Positions 17,163 to 30,683 of a stretch of DNA of 45,563 bases are shown piece after piece; within the stretch, counting starts at the first letter, position 1, and every line of letters starts with the position of its first letter. Both the position numbers and the translations under genes were made by a program. This DNA comes from Gammaproteobacteria bacterium (GTDB lineage: Bacteria; Pseudomonadota; Gammaproteobacteria; Ga0077554; Ga007554), in assembly GCA_016191235.1 (NCBI GenBank), contig JACPOZ010000023.1:1-45563 (forward strand), written 5' to 3'. The notes under the pieces were generated by a model that was given only the letters and a program-made list of their open reading frames with translations, did no database searches and had not been told where the DNA came from.

Positions 17163-17258
17163 AAGCATACTTATTCTTTCAAAGGTGTAGCATGGTTGTT
17201 GGCGTGCTTGCTAACATGGGCAATTACCCAGCCGCTTTACTAAAGACACCCGAGAAAT

Positions 17259-17816
17259 ATGGTTCGCCGAAGAATTATCATCATAATTGCCTTTATGGTT
17301 GCCGCGCTGATTATCCTATTGGTGGCGGGCGGTGATAAAAATACCCCCCTGATGGAAAAGGTGATGGACGGCGACGTGGCGGCGGTCAAACAGATGCTGG
17401 AGCAAGGGGCCGAAGTTAACGCAAAAAATAAATACGACTGGACGGCGTTAACACACGCGGCGAGAGCAGGCAACCTGCAAATGGTCAAACTGCTGCTCGC
17501 CAGCGGCGCGCAGGTCAATGCCAAGGATCACATGGGCTGGACCCCGTTGGTGCGGGCCGCGCAGAAGGGGCATACCGACATTGTGGAAGCGCTGCTAGCC
17601 CATGGCGCCGACATCAATGCCCAGGAAGACAGCGGCGGGACGGCGTTGCACTGGGCGGCGTTCGAGGGCCATATCGAGATCGTGAAGCTGCTTCTGGCCA
17701 AAGGCGCCGATCCGAACATCAAAAACCAGGAGGGTTGGACGGCAATGATGATGGCGGTCAAGGAGGATCATGCCGACATTGCGAACCTGCTTAATAAGGC
17801 GCAGAAAAAGGAATAG
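17259..17816 (+). CDS. membrane-anchored ankyrin-repeat protein
   Basis: A 185-residue protein with an N-terminal hydrophobic anchor (IIIIIAFMVAALIILLVAGG, about 6-25) followed by five ankyrin repeats from residue 28 on: NTPLMEKVMDGDVAAVKQML, DWTALTHAARAGNLQMVKLL, GWTPLVRAAQKGHTDIVEAL, GTALHWAAFEGHIEIVKLLL and GWTAMMMAVKEDHADIANLL. It is probably periplasmic and binds another protein; the partner is unknown. It stands 96 bases after msrA. In some bacteria similar small ankyrin proteins accompany catalase or oxidative stress genes, which would agree with msrA. Confidence 0.85.
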   Translation: MVRRRIIIIIAFMVAALIILLVAGGDKNTPLMEKVMDGDVAAVKQMLEQGAEVNAKNKYDWTALTHAARAGNLQMVKLLLASGAQVNAKDHMGWTPLVRAAQKGHTDIVEALLAHGADINAQEDSGGTALHWAAFEGHIEIVKLLLAKGADPNIKNQEGWTAMMMAVKEDHADIANLLNKAQKKE

Positions 17817-17862
17817 ATGGCTTACGAGCCGGAACCATAAACCTTAAAACCCCTTTTTTTGT

Positions 17863-17990
17863 CCACGAAAAACACGAAACTCACGAAATAAATCAAAAAT
17901 ATAGATTGCTTCAGCAATTCACCGGATGTGTGGTAAGTAAAATGGCGATATATACTTGAATATTTTCGTGTTTTTTTGTGAATTTTGTGG
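17863..17990. repeat. palindromic repeat element, copy 1 (CCACGAAAAACACGAAA family)
   Basis: An imperfect inverted repeat begins with CCACGAAAAACACGAAA and ends with its degenerate complement TTTTGTGG. The body (ATAGATTGCTTCAGCAATTC...) matches the element at 20393-20516 along its length with scattered differences. It fills the gap between the ankyrin and lipoprotein genes. Confidence 0.8.
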
Positions 17991-18052
17991 ATAACTGAGT
18001 GTGTGTTTTACTATGATTTTTCTTCCCGCCCACATACCCGAGTCCATTCGTT

Positions 18053-18478
18053 ATGATTACATTTAGCAAATTTTCCAGGTTGACGTGTGCAGCGGCGCTT
18101 ATGATGAGCATCGCGGCGTGTGATACGGCGGGACTCCCGAAAACGGCCGCTCCCATCGGCGATAAAGCGGCGCTGGAGGCGCTCGCCAAGGCGTATCAGA
18201 ACGTACAGGAGAAACAGCAGCTCTCTATGTCCCCGTTGAGCCTGCCCCCGGACGCGCGCAAAAAGTTTGTTGAAATGGTGTTTGCGGAAGGTGGCTATAA
18301 CTATTCCGTCACCCTCCACAAAATGGCCGAGAGCACGCTGAGCGCGTCGGATCAAAACACCAAGGATCTGGCCGAATTGCTGCTGATGCCGCACCGCAGC
18401 TCGAATATGGCGATGGAGGAGATCTACTCCGCCGACGAGCTACGGGATGTGCGGGCGCTGGAAGGCAAGATGAAGTGA
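18053..18478 (+). CDS. small putative lipoprotein
   Basis: A 141-residue protein with a lipoprotein signal: basic start (MITFSKFSRL), hydrophobic core (CAAALMMSIAA) and lipobox SIAAC with Cys23. The mature part is mostly helical and polar (GDKAALEALAKAYQNVQEKQ, DARKKFVEMVFAEGGYNYS). I do not recognise a family. It stands alone between a repeat element and the convergent end of sat, with a palindromic repeat after its stop. Confidence 0.7.
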   Translation: MITFSKFSRLTCAAALMMSIAACDTAGLPKTAAPIGDKAALEALAKAYQNVQEKQQLSMSPLSLPPDARKKFVEMVFAEGGYNYSVTLHKMAESTLSASDQNTKDLAELLLMPHRSSNMAMEEIYSADELRDVRALEGKMK

Positions 18479-18487
18479 TGAAATAAA

Positions 18488-18516
18488 GCAGGAGCGGGCC
18501 TCAAGCCCGCCTCTAC
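18488..18516. repeat. small palindromic repeat, possible shared terminator
   Basis: GCAGGAGCGGG (18488-18498) pairs with CCCGCCTCTAC (18506-18516) around CCTCAAG. It is the same type as 8825-8853. It lies in the 44-base gap between two convergent genes and could end both transcripts. Confidence 0.65.
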
Positions 18517-18522
18517 ATTAGA

Positions 18523-19740
18523 CTATTTTGCCGAATGCCCGCTTAACTTCACCTCCACCTTATCTTCATCCTTGATGGTGGCGTAGTAGTCACGCAGGAT
18601 CGCCAGCACTTCGGAACGGCTGAATTCGGCGGGGACTTCGCCGCCTTCGGACAGCGCCTTGCGCAGCTTGCTGCCGGACAGCAGCAGGCGGTCTTGCGCC
18701 TCGTGCGGACAGGTTTTCATCGAGGCCATGCCGCCGCACTTGTAGCACCAGAAGGTCCAGTCGATCTTCAGCGGCTTGGTTTCCAGCGCCCCGGCGGGGA
18801 TTACATCGAAGATGTGCTGGGCGTCGAACGGGCCGTAGTAGTCGCCCACGCCAGCGTGATCGCGGCCCACGATCAGGTGCGAGCAGCCGTAGTTCTGGCG
18901 GAACAGTGCGTGCAACAGCGCCTCGCGCGGCCCGGCGTAGCGCATATCGAGCGGATAACCGGCCTGGATCACGGTGTCCTTCACGAAATACTTGTCGATC
19001 AGCGTGCTGATCGCGTTGCTGCGTACTTCAGCAGGGATGTCGCCGGGCTTGAGCTTGCCCAGCAGCGAGTGGACCAGCACACCGTCGCAGATCTCCACCG
19101 CGATTTTCACCAGATACTCATGCGAGCGGTGCATCGGGTTGCGTGTCTGGAAGGCGGCTACCGTTGACCAGCCCTTGGCCTCGAACAGCGCACGGGTTTG
19201 GGCGGGGGTGAGGTAGGTGTCGGCAAAGCGGGTCGGGAAATCGCCCTCGGACAAGACCTTCACCGGTCCGGCGAGATTGATATCGCCCTGCGCCATAACC
19301 ATCTGCACACCGGGGTGCTCGGCGTCGGTGGTTTTGAACACCATGACGCACTCGTGCTCCTTGTCGATGGTGTATTTCTCTGTGACGCGCATGGTCGCCA
19401 TGATCTCGTCGTTTTCGTCACTGACCAGGGCGATTTCGGCACCGGTTTTGATGCCGTCGGCGGTGGATTGATCCGTGGAGAGGGTGATCGGGATCGGCCA
19501 GAACAGCCCGTTGGCCATGCGGTAGCCGTCGCATACGCCTTCCCAGTCGGCGCGGGTCATGAAACCTTCCAGCGGGGTAAAGCCGCCGATACCCATCATG
19601 ATCAGATCGCCGGCCTCGCGCGAGCTGATGCGCACCTTGGGCAAGCCCTGTGCGCGGGCAAGTTCGGTGGCGCGTTCTGCGCCTTGCAGCAGCAGCGGCT
19701 TAAGCTCCCCGCCGCCGTGGGGTTTTACGAGTTTGGACAT
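18523..19740 (-). CDS. sat: sulfate adenylyltransferase (ATP sulfurylase), single-subunit type
   Basis: A 405-residue homo-oligomeric ATP sulfurylase of the Sat type, not the CysDN heterodimer. The active-site motifs are [15 protein letters not shown] (near residue 200), [17 protein letters not shown] and the C-terminal Cys cluster [18 protein letters not shown] typical of prokaryotic Sat, which binds zinc. In sulfur oxidisers it makes ATP and sulfate from APS and pyrophosphate with AprAB upstream in the pathway; in other bacteria it activates sulfate. aprAB are not in this window, so direction is an inference from the family. Divergent from the lipoprotein gene at 19853. Confidence 0.95.
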   Translation of the reverse strand: MSKLVKPHGGGELKPLLLQGAERATELARAQGLPKVRISSREAGDLIMMGIGGFTPLEGFMTRADWEGVCDGYRMANGLFWPIPITLSTDQSTADGIKTGAEIALVSDENDEIMATMRVTEKYTIDKEHECVMVFKTTDAEHPGVQMVMAQGDINLAGPVKVLSEGDFPTRFADTYLTPAQTRALFEAKGWSTVAAFQTRNPMHRSHEYLVKIAVEICDGVLVHSLLGKLKPGDIPAEVRSNAISTLIDKYFVKDTVIQAGYPLDMRYAGPREALLHALFRQNYGCSHLIVGRDHAGVGDYYGPFDAQHIFDVIPAGALETKPLKIDWTFWCYKCGGMASMKTCPHEAQDRLLLSGSKLRKALSEGGEVPAEFSRSEVLAILRDYYATIKDEDKVEVKLSGHSAK

Positions 19741-19852
19741 GGTGTTATTGCGTTCCTTGGTTCAATCGGGATATTTTAACGCATTGTATTGCAGTCAAAA
19801 GAGTGAGATTATCATTAAAACGCCTATTTTACTTCCTGGCGGGGGAAATGTG

Positions 19853-20359
19853 ATGAAAAAACAAGTTTTTCCCGGTGTTTTGCTGGCGTTGGCCGCGCTC
19901 GGCGTGTCCGGGTGCGCATCGACGAAGATTGTGTCAAATCACCCATTGATGGAAAAAAGCGGTAGTGGACCTTATGCGACAGTCTATTTTCTACGCCCGA
20001 ACACCGAGCGCGCCATGGGGTTTCCCGATAATCCGCTGACCATCGAGATGGATCAGGAAAAGCTGCTGACGCTGGGAAAGGGCGAGTACACCATGCTGCG
20101 CCTGAAGCCCCGCGTCACCACTACGATGACGCTGAAATCAAAGACTGCTGTCGGTCCGAACTGGACCATCAAAGAAATGTCAAAAGATAAGAAATGGTCT
20201 TTTGCGGGCGGCCAGACCTATTTCCTGGTTCTTAAACCGGTGGATGGCGAGTTTCGCGGTGTGTATTTTGTCGCGGAAAGTGTTGATTTGTTCAGCGCCA
20301 AGGAGGCTGCTCCAAAACTCCATGCAGTCGGCGTTGCAAAACCGATTTCAGCGCTTTAG
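19853..20359 (+). CDS. putative lipoprotein (DUF2846-like)
   Basis: A 168-residue protein. ATG 19853 has GGGGGA 6 bases upstream. The signal peptide (MKKQVFPGVLLALAALGV) ends in lipobox VSGC at Cys20. The mature part contains YATVYFLRPNTERAMGFPD, a short beta-rich domain and TYFLVLKPVDGEFRGVYFV, which resembles the DUF2846 family of small outer-membrane or periplasmic lipoproteins with unknown function. Family match is by impression. Flanked by sat (divergent) and a repeat block. Confidence 0.72.
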   Translation: MKKQVFPGVLLALAALGVSGCASTKIVSNHPLMEKSGSGPYATVYFLRPNTERAMGFPDNPLTIEMDQEKLLTLGKGEYTMLRLKPRVTTTMTLKSKTAVGPNWTIKEMSKDKKWSFAGGQTYFLVLKPVDGEFRGVYFVAESVDLFSAKEAAPKLHAVGVAKPISAL

Positions 20360-20392
20360 ACTGCAACAGCTTCCCCTGAGAACCTCTTTTTT

Positions 20393-20516
20393 CCACGAAA
20401 AACACGAAAGTCACGAAATAAAAAAAGATGGATTGCTTCGGCAATTCGCCGGATGGGCGATAAGTTACACGCGATATACACCTGAATGTTTTCGTGTTTT
20501 TTCGTGAGTTTCGTGG
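20393..20516. repeat. palindromic repeat element, copy 2
   Basis: Second copy of the 17863 element, better preserved: CCACGAAAAACACGAAAG at its left end and CTTTCGTGTT-like arms near 20489-20516 ending CGTGG. It adjoins a different mobile-like element at 20534. Confidence 0.82.
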
Positions 20517-20533
20517 ATAACCGGGTTTTTTAG

Positions 20534-20676
20534 TCCTACTGTGTTACAAAGTGATCAAGGGATGCGGTGCAAGGCAAAATCGGGCGAAAAAGCGGAGTTT
20601 ACACGGAGTAAATGAGCATTTTGAGCCAGATTTTAACGCAGCAATGCGCCCTTCAGCGCTTTGTAACACAGTAGGA
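20534..20676. repeat. 143-bp MITE-like element with 18-bp perfect inverted ends
   Basis: TCCTACTGTGTTACAAAG (20534-20551) and its exact complement at 20659-20676 bound 107 non-coding bases. No transposase is inside. It ends 8 bases before the ATG of the peptidase gene, so it supplies that gene's immediate 5' region. Confidence 0.85.
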
Positions 20677-20684
20677 TTAGGTTT

Positions 20685-21368
20685 ATGTATATCATTCTTA
20701 TCCTGCTCGGCATCCTCCTCGTCTTCGGCCCGCAATTCTGGGCGCGGCACGTTCTCAAGCGTTACAGCAAAACCCAGGATGACTTGCCGGGCACGGGCGG
20801 CCAATTGGCGCGGCACCTGCTGGACAAGCACGGCCTGTTGGACGTGGCTGTGGAGCAGACCGAGAGCGGCGATCATTACGATCCGCTAGCGAAGCGCGTG
20901 CGGCTCAGCCCCGCCAATCTCAATGGCAAATCGCTCACGGCCGTGGCGGTAGCGGCGCATGAGGTGGGGCACGCATTGCAGGATCAGGCCGGCTATGGCC
21001 CCCTGAAGATGCGTAGCAATCTGGTGCAGATCGCCCAGCGCACTGAAAAGCTGGCGTCCCTGGCGATGCTGCTGATGCCCGTGGCGGCAGCGCTGGCGCG
21101 CTCCCCATCGACAGGTTTTGCGCTATTTCTCGTGGGTCTTGCCGGTTTTGCCATGTCTACCCTCGTTCATGTCGTTACCCTGCCCGTGGAATGGGACGCC
21201 AGTTTCGGCCGGGCGTTGCCGGTGTTGCGCGACGGGGGCTATATCTCGGCACAGGAGGAACGTGCCGCGCGCCGCATCCTGCGGGCGTGCGCCTTCACCT
21301 ACGTGGCCGGCTCACTGGCCAGTCTGTTCAATCTATGGCGCTGGATAGCGATATTGCGGCGCAGATAG
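20685..21368 (+). CDS. membrane zinc metallopeptidase (YugP/Zn_peptidase_2 family)
   Basis: A 227-residue membrane protein. An N-terminal hydrophobic helix (MYIILILLGILLVFGP) is followed by a soluble loop, the zinc site AAHEVGHALQ (HExxH, about residues 90-99), two membrane segments (LASLAMLLMPVAAALA and FALFLVGLAGFAMSTLVHVV) and a C-terminal part with LPVEWDASFGRAL and a late Tyr/Ala-rich helix. DHYDPLAKRVRLSP precedes the zinc site as in the YugP family. Substrate unknown. A mobile-like repeat sits immediately upstream, so its promoter may come from the repeat. Length is normal for the family. Confidence 0.88.
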   Translation: MYIILILLGILLVFGPQFWARHVLKRYSKTQDDLPGTGGQLARHLLDKHGLLDVAVEQTESGDHYDPLAKRVRLSPANLNGKSLTAVAVAAHEVGHALQDQAGYGPLKMRSNLVQIAQRTEKLASLAMLLMPVAAALARSPSTGFALFLVGLAGFAMSTLVHVVTLPVEWDASFGRALPVLRDGGYISAQEERAARRILRACAFTYVAGSLASLFNLWRWIAILRRR

Positions 21369-21461
21369 GAGATAATATCCTGATTACCTCATTCTGCCTG
21401 CCCATCCGTCCTTTGAAGAGAGGGGATGGTGCCGTTTGAGCCAACTTCTTTCTTGCTAATT

Positions 21462-21500
21462 TTGTTGGGTGCGGAACACGCGTTCCTTGATCCAAACTAC
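21462..21500. repeat. short dispersed repeat upstream of metH
   Basis: TTGTTGGGTGCGGAACACGC followed by GTTCCTTGATCCAAACTAC is a diverged copy of the unit at 29107-29138 (TTGTTGGGTCCGCTACGCTT then GACCCAACCTAC). It contains a GGAAC/GTTCC hairpin. Confidence 0.6.
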
Positions 21501-21505
21501 ACTGA

Positions 21506-25204
<3,699 letters not shown>

Positions 25205-25224
25205 GGGGTACCTCTATAAATTCG

Positions 25225-25584
25225 CTAACCCAGCAACACCAGTCCCCACACCACTATCACGTTGACATGAGAAACCATCACAGCCGCTGAACCCAGGTCT
25301 TTCGCGCGTCCAGCCAATACGTTGAACTCCGTGCCGGTGCGATCCACGGCCGCTTCCAGCGCGGAGTTGAGCAGTTCAATGATCAGTACCAGCATCAGGC
25401 AACCAATCAGCAGCACCCGTTCTGTACCGCTATTGCCCAGCCAGATGCCGAGGGGGGAAAGGATCATGAACAGCGCGATCTCGATGCGAAAGGCTGGCTC
25501 CAGGGCCAGTGCGGCTTTAAGGCCTTTGAGCGAATAACCCGTCGCCCGGATGATATGGACGAGTGGTTTATCGTGGCTCGCCAT
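25225..25584 (-). CDS. dgkA: diacylglycerol kinase
   Basis: A 119-residue integral membrane kinase that phosphorylates diacylglycerol to phosphatidate, recycling lipid from envelope glycan synthesis. It has three membrane helices and the family active-site stretch IELLNSALEAAVDR (about 69-82) as well as the surface helix RATGYSLKGLKAAL and EPAFRIE. The ATG follows the gcvPB stop by 3 bases, so it is the last gene of the glycine-riboswitch operon, a surprising partner. It converges with metH after a 20-base gap. Confidence 0.93.
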   Translation of the reverse strand: MASHDKPLVHIIRATGYSLKGLKAALALEPAFRIEIALFMILSPLGIWLGNSGTERVLLIGCLMLVLIIELLNSALEAAVDRTGTEFNVLAGRAKDLGSAAVMVSHVNVIVVWGLVLLG

Positions 25585-25587
25585 GAA

Positions 25588-27039
25588 TCACCTTGACGAC
25601 TTCCAGGCGAGATCCAGTTCGCGCGCGGCCTTAACATCATCCAACCGTCGCACGGGCAGGGTGTGGGGCGCTGCCTTGACGATCTCAGGTGTGGTTTGCG
25701 CCTCTGTGAGAATCTGTTGCATGGCGGTGATGAAGCGGTCCAGCTCTTCTTTGGCCTCGGTTTCGCTCGGCTCGATCAACAGGCACTCCGGCACCAACAG
25801 CGGGAAATAGGTGGTGGGCGCATGATAGCCCAGATCGAGCAGGCGCTTGGCGACATCCATGGCGGTGATGCCCAGCTCCTTGGCCTGACGCTTGAGGGTG
25901 ACGATGAATTCATGCGTGGCACGGCGTTCTGGAAAGGCCAGGTCATAGCCGCTGTGCGCCAGGCGCGCCATCAGGTAATTGGCGTTGAGCGTGGCGAATT
26001 CGGCGACGCGATGCATGCCTTCCGATCCCAGCAGGCGCGCGTAGATATAGGCGCGCAGCAGTACGCCCGCGTTGCCCGCGAAGGCCGAGAGACGGCCAAT
26101 GGTTTGCGGTCGCGCCGATTCGGTAAGGAGGCGGTAGGCCTTGCCGTCGTAGTCCACAATAGGTACCGGCATGAAGGGTAGCAGTCTTTCGCTTACGCCC
26201 ACCGGCCCGGCGCCGGGGCCACCGCCGCCATGCGGGGTGGAAAAGGTCTTGTGCAGGTTCATGTGGATGACATCGAAACCCATGTCGCCGGGTTTGACCT
26301 TGCCGAGAATCGCATTGAGGTTGGCACCGTCGTAATACAGCAGTCCGCCGGCCTCGTGGACAATCTGCGCAATCTCCATGATGCGGCGCTCAAACACCCC
26401 TAGCGTCGAAGGGTTGGTGAGCATGATCCCCGCCGTGTGCGGTCCGACTGCGCTCTTCAGCGCCTCGATGTCCACATCCCCCTGTGCATCGGTGGGGATC
26501 TCGCGCACCGTATAGCCGCACATCACTGCCGTGGCCGGGTTGGTGCCATGCGCCGCACTGGGCACCAGAATTTCGGTGCGCTGCACATCATTGCGCGCGT
26601 CGTGATAGGCGCGGATCATCGCCACGCCCGCGAACTCGCCCTGCGCGCCCGCCATCGGCGTGAGCGACACGCCTTTCATCCCCGTCACCTCCTTGAGCAT
26701 CTCCTGCAACTCGTACATGCAGGCCAGGAATCCCTGGCTCAGAGATTCCGGCGCATGGGGATGGCGCGCCAGAAAGCCCGGCAGCATCGCCAGCTTGTTG
26801 CAGGCACGCGGGTTGTACTTCATGGTGCATGAACCCAGCGGATAAAAATGCGTGTCGATGGAGAAGTTCTTCTGTGACAGCCGCGTGTAATGCCGCACCG
26901 CCTGAAGCTCGGAAACCTCGGGCAGCAGTGGGCGTTTTTTGCGCCGGAATTTTTCGGGGATGGCCTTTATTTCCGCTTTGTCTTGCGGGGCTTGCGAGGG
27001 ATTGCGGCGAGCGGGGTGGGAGTGTTCGAAGATCAACAT
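25588..27039 (-). CDS. gcvPB: glycine decarboxylase P-protein subunit 2
   Basis: A 483-residue subunit of the split P-protein, equivalent to the C-terminal half of long GcvP. It holds the pyridoxal-phosphate lysine (Lys264) in [32 protein letters not shown] and [15 protein letters not shown] are family motifs. Together with GcvPA it decarboxylates glycine and loads the aminomethyl group on GcvH. I chose ATG 27039 ([12 protein letters not shown]) over a longer upstream frame. tpx is inserted between it and gcvPA. Confidence 0.95.
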   Translation of the reverse strand: MLIFEHSHPARRNPSQAPQDKAEIKAIPEKFRRKKRPLLPEVSELQAVRHYTRLSQKNFSIDTHFYPLGSCTMKYNPRACNKLAMLPGFLARHPHAPESLSQGFLACMYELQEMLKEVTGMKGVSLTPMAGAQGEFAGVAMIRAYHDARNDVQRTEILVPSAAHGTNPATAVMCGYTVREIPTDAQGDVDIEALKSAVGPHTAGIMLTNPSTLGVFERRIMEIAQIVHEAGGLLYYDGANLNAILGKVKPGDMGFDVIHMNLHKTFSTPHGGGGPGAGPVGVSERLLPFMPVPIVDYDGKAYRLLTESARPQTIGRLSAFAGNAGVLLRAYIYARLLGSEGMHRVAEFATLNANYLMARLAHSGYDLAFPERRATHEFIVTLKRQAKELGITAMDVAKRLLDLGYHAPTTYFPLLVPECLLIEPSETEAKEELDRFITAMQQILTEAQTTPEIVKAAPHTLPVRRLDDVKAARELDLAWKSSR

Positions 27040-27080
27040 GAGATGACTATTCTCTCTAAAAATACCATTCCAAAATGCAA

Positions 27081-27097
27081 GGTGCGCACGGCGCACC
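27081..27097. repeat. short palindrome between tpx and gcvPB
   Basis: GGTGCGC (27081-27087) and GCGCACC (27091-27097) form a 7-bp stem with a 3-base loop. It lies in the 65-base spacer inside the operon and belongs to a common class of dispersed GTAGGGTGCGC repeats. It could process or attenuate the message. Confidence 0.55.
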
Positions 27098-27104
27098 CTA
27101 CAGC

Positions 27105-27605
27105 TTACCTCAACGCCGCCAGCGCCTTCTCATAATCCGGCTCCTGGCCGATTTCCGGCACGAGTTCGGTGTAGATCACGTTATCGCTCTCGTCCAGCAC
27201 CACTACGGCACGGGCGCTGAGGCCGGCAAGCGGGCCGTCCTGAATCAGCACGCCGTATTCCTTGGCAAAATTGCGGCCGCGCATCATCGACAGCGTAATG
27301 ACGTTGCTCAGCTCTTTGTTACCGCAAAAACGCTTCATGGCGAACGGCAAATCGGCGGAGATGACCAGCACCACCATGTCATCGCGGGTTTTGGCGAAAT
27401 CGTTGAACTTCTTGGTGGAGAGGGCGCACACCGAGGTATCAAGGCTGGGGACAATGTTGAGCAGCTTTTTCTTGCCTTTGAAATCGGCAAGTTCCTTGTC
27501 GCTCAAGTCCTCTGCCACCAACTTCAGGTAGGGTGCCCTGCTGCCGGTTTTCGGCAGGTCGCCGTTGGTGTGTATGGGATTACCTTTCAGTGTGATCGCT
27601 GCCAT
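27105..27605 (-). CDS. tpx: thiol peroxidase
   Basis: A 166-residue atypical 2-Cys peroxiredoxin that reduces hydroperoxides using thioredoxin. The peroxidatic Cys60 lies in [16 protein letters not shown] and the resolving Cys94 in [10 protein letters not shown], exactly as in Escherichia coli Tpx. A strong AAGGAGAT precedes the ATG by 5 bases. It lies between gcvPA and gcvPB within the same transcription unit, a placement that suggests coupling of glycine cleavage (lipoyl and thiol chemistry) to peroxide defence, or simple insertion. Confidence 0.96.
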   Translation of the reverse strand: MAAITLKGNPIHTNGDLPKTGSRAPYLKLVAEDLSDKELADFKGKKKLLNIVPSLDTSVCALSTKKFNDFAKTRDDMVVLVISADLPFAMKRFCGNKELSNVITLSMMRGRNFAKEYGVLIQDGPLAGLSARAVVVLDESDNVIYTELVPEIGQEPDYEKALAALR

Positions 27606-27635
27606 GACCTATCTCCTTAGTTAAACCCGCGTGGA

Positions 27636-29003
27636 TTACTGCGGCTTTAGTATATCGCGCAAATGTTTGGCAAACAGTTCAATATCAGCCGCATTTTTGG
27701 TTTCGGTAGCGCACACCAGCAGCGCGTTGCTCAACTCGGGGTAATCGCCGCCCAGCTTGTACCCGCCCAGCAGACCACGCTCCGCAAGCTCATCCAGCAC
27801 CTCGTCCACCGGGCGCGGTAGCTGCAACACGGCCTCATGGAACAGGGGCCGATCGAAGAGCTTGGTAACGCCGTCGATAGCGGTGAGCACTTCGACAAGG
27901 GCCAGGGTATTGGCGTGGCATGCGGCCGCCACACGCTCCAGGCCATCGGGGCCGAGCAGCGCCATGTGGATGGTGGCGGCGGTGACTACCAGACCCTGGT
28001 TGGTGCAGATGTTGGAGGTGGCCTTGGAGCGGCGGATATGCTGTTCGCGTGCCTGTAGCGTGAGCGTAAATCCTGGCTTGCCGTCAAGGTCGACGGTGCG
28101 TCCCACGATGCGCCCCGGCATCTGGCGCACATGCTCCATTTTGCAGCACATAAAGCCGAAGTACGGCCCGCCGGAGGACAGCGGGGCACCCAAGGGTTGG
28201 CCCTCGCCACACACGATATCCGCACCGTTCTCTCCCCATTCACCCGGCGGGGTGAGCACCGCCAGCGAGACGGGGTTGACCACGCCGATCACCAGCGCGC
28301 CGTGGCGGTGCGCCCAGTCTGTGAGGGTATCCACTTCTTCCAACACGCCGAAGAAATTGGGCTGCGGGATCACCAATGCGGCGATGTCGCCACCGCTGTA
28401 TCTTTCCAGCGATTCGGGAACGGTATGACCGCATTCCGTGCAATAGGGCAGCTCAATCAACTCGATGTTCTGCATAGTGACTATGGCGCGCACCACCTTG
28501 CGGTAGGCCGGATGCACGGTGCCCGGCATCAGCACGCGCCTGGATTGCGACTTGCGGTTGGCGCGCACTGCCATCAATACCGCCTCGGCCAGCGCCGATG
28601 CGCCGTCGTATAGCGAGGCGTTGGAGACATCCATGCCGGTGAGGCTGGCCATCATGGTCTGGTATTCGTAAAGCAGTTGCAACGTCCCCTGGCTGGCCTC
28701 GGCCTGATAGGGGGTGTATGAACTGTAAAACTCACCGCGCGTGGCGATCTCCCACACCGCGGCGGGAATGTGGTGGTCGTAGGCGCCCGCGCCGGCAAAA
28801 CACAACGGGCGGCCATCCTCCTCGGCGCGCTGCATCATCAGGCGCGTGATATCCATCTCACTCATGCCGGGAGGAATGGATTTCAGCGCCGCCGTGGCGC
28901 GCAACGCCTCGGGGATTTCGTCAAACAGATCCTCGATACCCGTCGCGCCGATGGCGGCAAGCATGTGCTGGATGTCATCTTCGGTGTGTGGAATAAAAGG
29001 CAT
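27636..29003 (-). CDS. gcvPA: glycine decarboxylase P-protein subunit 1
   Basis: A 455-residue subunit equivalent to the N-terminal half of long GcvP; it has no PLP lysine. It starts [15 protein letters not shown] at ATG 29003 and shows the family blocks [43 protein letters not shown] and [15 protein letters not shown] [11 protein letters not shown]. It forms an alpha2-beta2 enzyme with GcvPB. A nested palindromic repeat separates it from gcvH upstream. Confidence 0.95.
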   Translation of the reverse strand: MPFIPHTEDDIQHMLAAIGATGIEDLFDEIPEALRATAALKSIPPGMSEMDITRLMMQRAEEDGRPLCFAGAGAYDHHIPAAVWEIATRGEFYSSYTPYQAEASQGTLQLLYEYQTMMASLTGMDVSNASLYDGASALAEAVLMAVRANRKSQSRRVLMPGTVHPAYRKVVRAIVTMQNIELIELPYCTECGHTVPESLERYSGGDIAALVIPQPNFFGVLEEVDTLTDWAHRHGALVIGVVNPVSLAVLTPPGEWGENGADIVCGEGQPLGAPLSSGGPYFGFMCCKMEHVRQMPGRIVGRTVDLDGKPGFTLTLQAREQHIRRSKATSNICTNQGLVVTAATIHMALLGPDGLERVAAACHANTLALVEVLTAIDGVTKLFDRPLFHEAVLQLPRPVDEVLDELAERGLLGGYKLGGDYPELSNALLVCATETKNAADIELFAKHLRDILKPQ

Positions 29004-29022
29004 GGTAATCTCTTTTACGTTA

Positions 29023-29172
29023 GCCACGGAGGCATAGAGGACACAGAGAAAACTATGTGGATGTGGCTTGGGTTAAGAGCGATAGCCCACACCCAATATG
29101 CCAACCTTGTTGGGTCCGCTACGCTTGACCCAACCTACATTCATTTCTCTGTATCCCCTGTGCCTCCGTGGC
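29023..29172. repeat. 150-bp inverted-repeat element with two smaller palindromes inside
   Basis: GCCACGGAGGCATAGAGGAC (29023-29042, continuing to 29051) pairs with TTTCTCTGTATCC...CTCCGTGGC (29144-29172), 26 of 29 positions. Inside are a TTGGGT...ACCCAA palindrome (about 29069-29095) and the TTGTTGGGTC...GACCCAACCTAC unit (29107-29138). It lies in the spacer between gcvPA and gcvH and will be part of their message. Confidence 0.82.
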
Positions 29173-29183
29173 AAAAAACCAAA

Positions 29184-29579
29184 TCAATGCGCCTCGGCGG
29201 CAACCAGCTCGGCGTAGGCGTTCGCATCCAGCAGGCTGTCCAGTTCTGCGAGGCTGGAGGGCTTGATGCGCATCATCCAGCCTTCGCCATAGGCGTCTTT
29301 GTTAACCAGGTCGGGGCTGCCGCCCAGTGCTTCGTTGACGGCGACGACCTCGCCGGAGACCGGGCTGTAGACATCCGAGGCAGCCTTCACCGATTCCACC
29401 ACGGCACACTCCTGGCCTGCCGTGACGCTACGGCCCGGCTCCGGCAGCTCGACAAACACCATGTCACCCAGCAAATCCTGGGCATGGTCGGTGATGCCGA
29501 CACGCAGCGTGCCGTCAGCCAACAACTCAACCCATTCGTGACTCTTGGTGTATTTCAGATTGGCGGGGGTTTTACTCAT
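29184..29579 (-). CDS. gcvH: glycine cleavage system H-protein
   Basis: A 131-residue lipoyl carrier. Lys65 in [19 protein letters not shown] is the lipoylation site. The ATG 29579 was chosen ([16 protein letters not shown]) with GAGGAT 7 bases upstream; a longer frame from 29627 lacks support. It shuttles the aminomethyl group among the P, T and L proteins. LipA, encoded two genes upstream in the same operon, makes its cofactor. Confidence 0.95.
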   Translation of the reverse strand: MSKTPANLKYTKSHEWVELLADGTLRVGITDHAQDLLGDMVFVELPEPGRSVTAGQECAVVESVKAASDVYSPVSGEVVAVNEALGGSPDLVNKDAYGEGWMMRIKPSSLAELDSLLDANAYAELVAAEAH

Positions 29580-29589
29580 TTCACTATCC

Positions 29590-30681
29590 TCATTTTTGCT
29601 CAATACATGATGCGCCATGACGCACAAACGGTGGCTTGACTATTCTCACGGCCAGTAGCTTGCCACGCACATCCACTTCGGCCTGCTCACCCGCCTCGCG
29701 CAGCACGCGCGCGAAGGCGATGGCCTTGCCCAGTGTCGGCGAAAAGCTGCCACTGGTAATTTCACCGGCCTCGCGGCCTTTGATAATAACCTTCTGGTGA
29801 TTGCGCAGCACGCCCTTGTCATCGAGTACCAGACCCACCAGCTTGAATTTGGCCCCTACGCGACGTTGCGCCTCCAGCGCTGCGCGCCCGATAAAATCGC
29901 GGCCAGCGGGTTCCCATGCCACGGTCCAACTCAAACCCGACTCCAGCGGGGTGATGCCCTCATCCATATCCGCGCCATACAGATTCATCCCCGCCTCCAG
30001 ACGCAACGTATCACGCGCGCCCAGGCCGATGGGCTTTACACCGGCGTGGTGCAGCCGCTGCCAGAACCCGGTGGCCTGCGCGGCAGGCAGCATGATCTCG
30101 TAACCATCTTCACCGGTGTAGCCGGTGCGGGCGATGAACGCCTCGCCCGCTTGCACGGCATGGAACGGCCCCAGCGCGGCGGCCTGCGTTGCGGCAGCGC
30201 CGATCAGCCCGTGAACCGCATCACGCGCCTGTGGGCCTTGCGCTGCAATCATGGCGAGATCATCGCGCTCCTTCACGTGTACGGCAAATACAGCGGCATG
30301 ATGGGTGATCCACGCCAGGTCTTTGTCGCGGGTGGCGGCGTTGACTACCAGCCGGAACCATTGGTCGTTTACGAAATAAACGATCAAATCATCAATAACG
30401 CCGCCTTGCTCATTCAGCATGCAGGTGTATAACGCCTTACCCGGCTGCGTCAGGCGGTCGACATTATTCGCCAGCAGAAAACGCAAAAACTCGCGCACCC
30501 GCTCGCCTTCGAGATCGACGATGGTCATATGCGACACATCGAACATGCCCGCCGCGCGGCGCACGCTGTGATGCTCCTCGATCTGCGAGCCGTAATGCAA
30601 CGGCATGTCCCAACCACCGAAATCGACGATTTTCGCCCCCATGGCGAGGTGCGCTTCATACAACGGTGTTTTTTTGCCCAT
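29590..30681 (-). CDS. gcvT: aminomethyltransferase (glycine cleavage T-protein)
   Basis: A 363-residue folate-dependent enzyme that moves the aminomethyl carbon from GcvH to tetrahydrofolate and releases ammonia. Motifs include [22 protein letters not shown], the Asp-containing [25 protein letters not shown] and [17 protein letters not shown]. Start ATG 30681 has GAGG 5 bases upstream; a GTG two codons earlier overlaps the lipA stop. It is the second gene of the riboswitch operon. Confidence 0.95.
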   Translation of the reverse strand: MGKKTPLYEAHLAMGAKIVDFGGWDMPLHYGSQIEEHHSVRRAAGMFDVSHMTIVDLEGERVREFLRFLLANNVDRLTQPGKALYTCMLNEQGGVIDDLIVYFVNDQWFRLVVNAATRDKDLAWITHHAAVFAVHVKERDDLAMIAAQGPQARDAVHGLIGAAATQAAALGPFHAVQAGEAFIARTGYTGEDGYEIMLPAAQATGFWQRLHHAGVKPIGLGARDTLRLEAGMNLYGADMDEGITPLESGLSWTVAWEPAGRDFIGRAALEAQRRVGAKFKLVGLVLDDKGVLRNHQKVIIKGREAGEITSGSFSPTLGKAIAFARVLREAGEQAEVDVRGKLLAVRIVKPPFVRHGASCIEQK

Positions 30682-30683
30682 AT

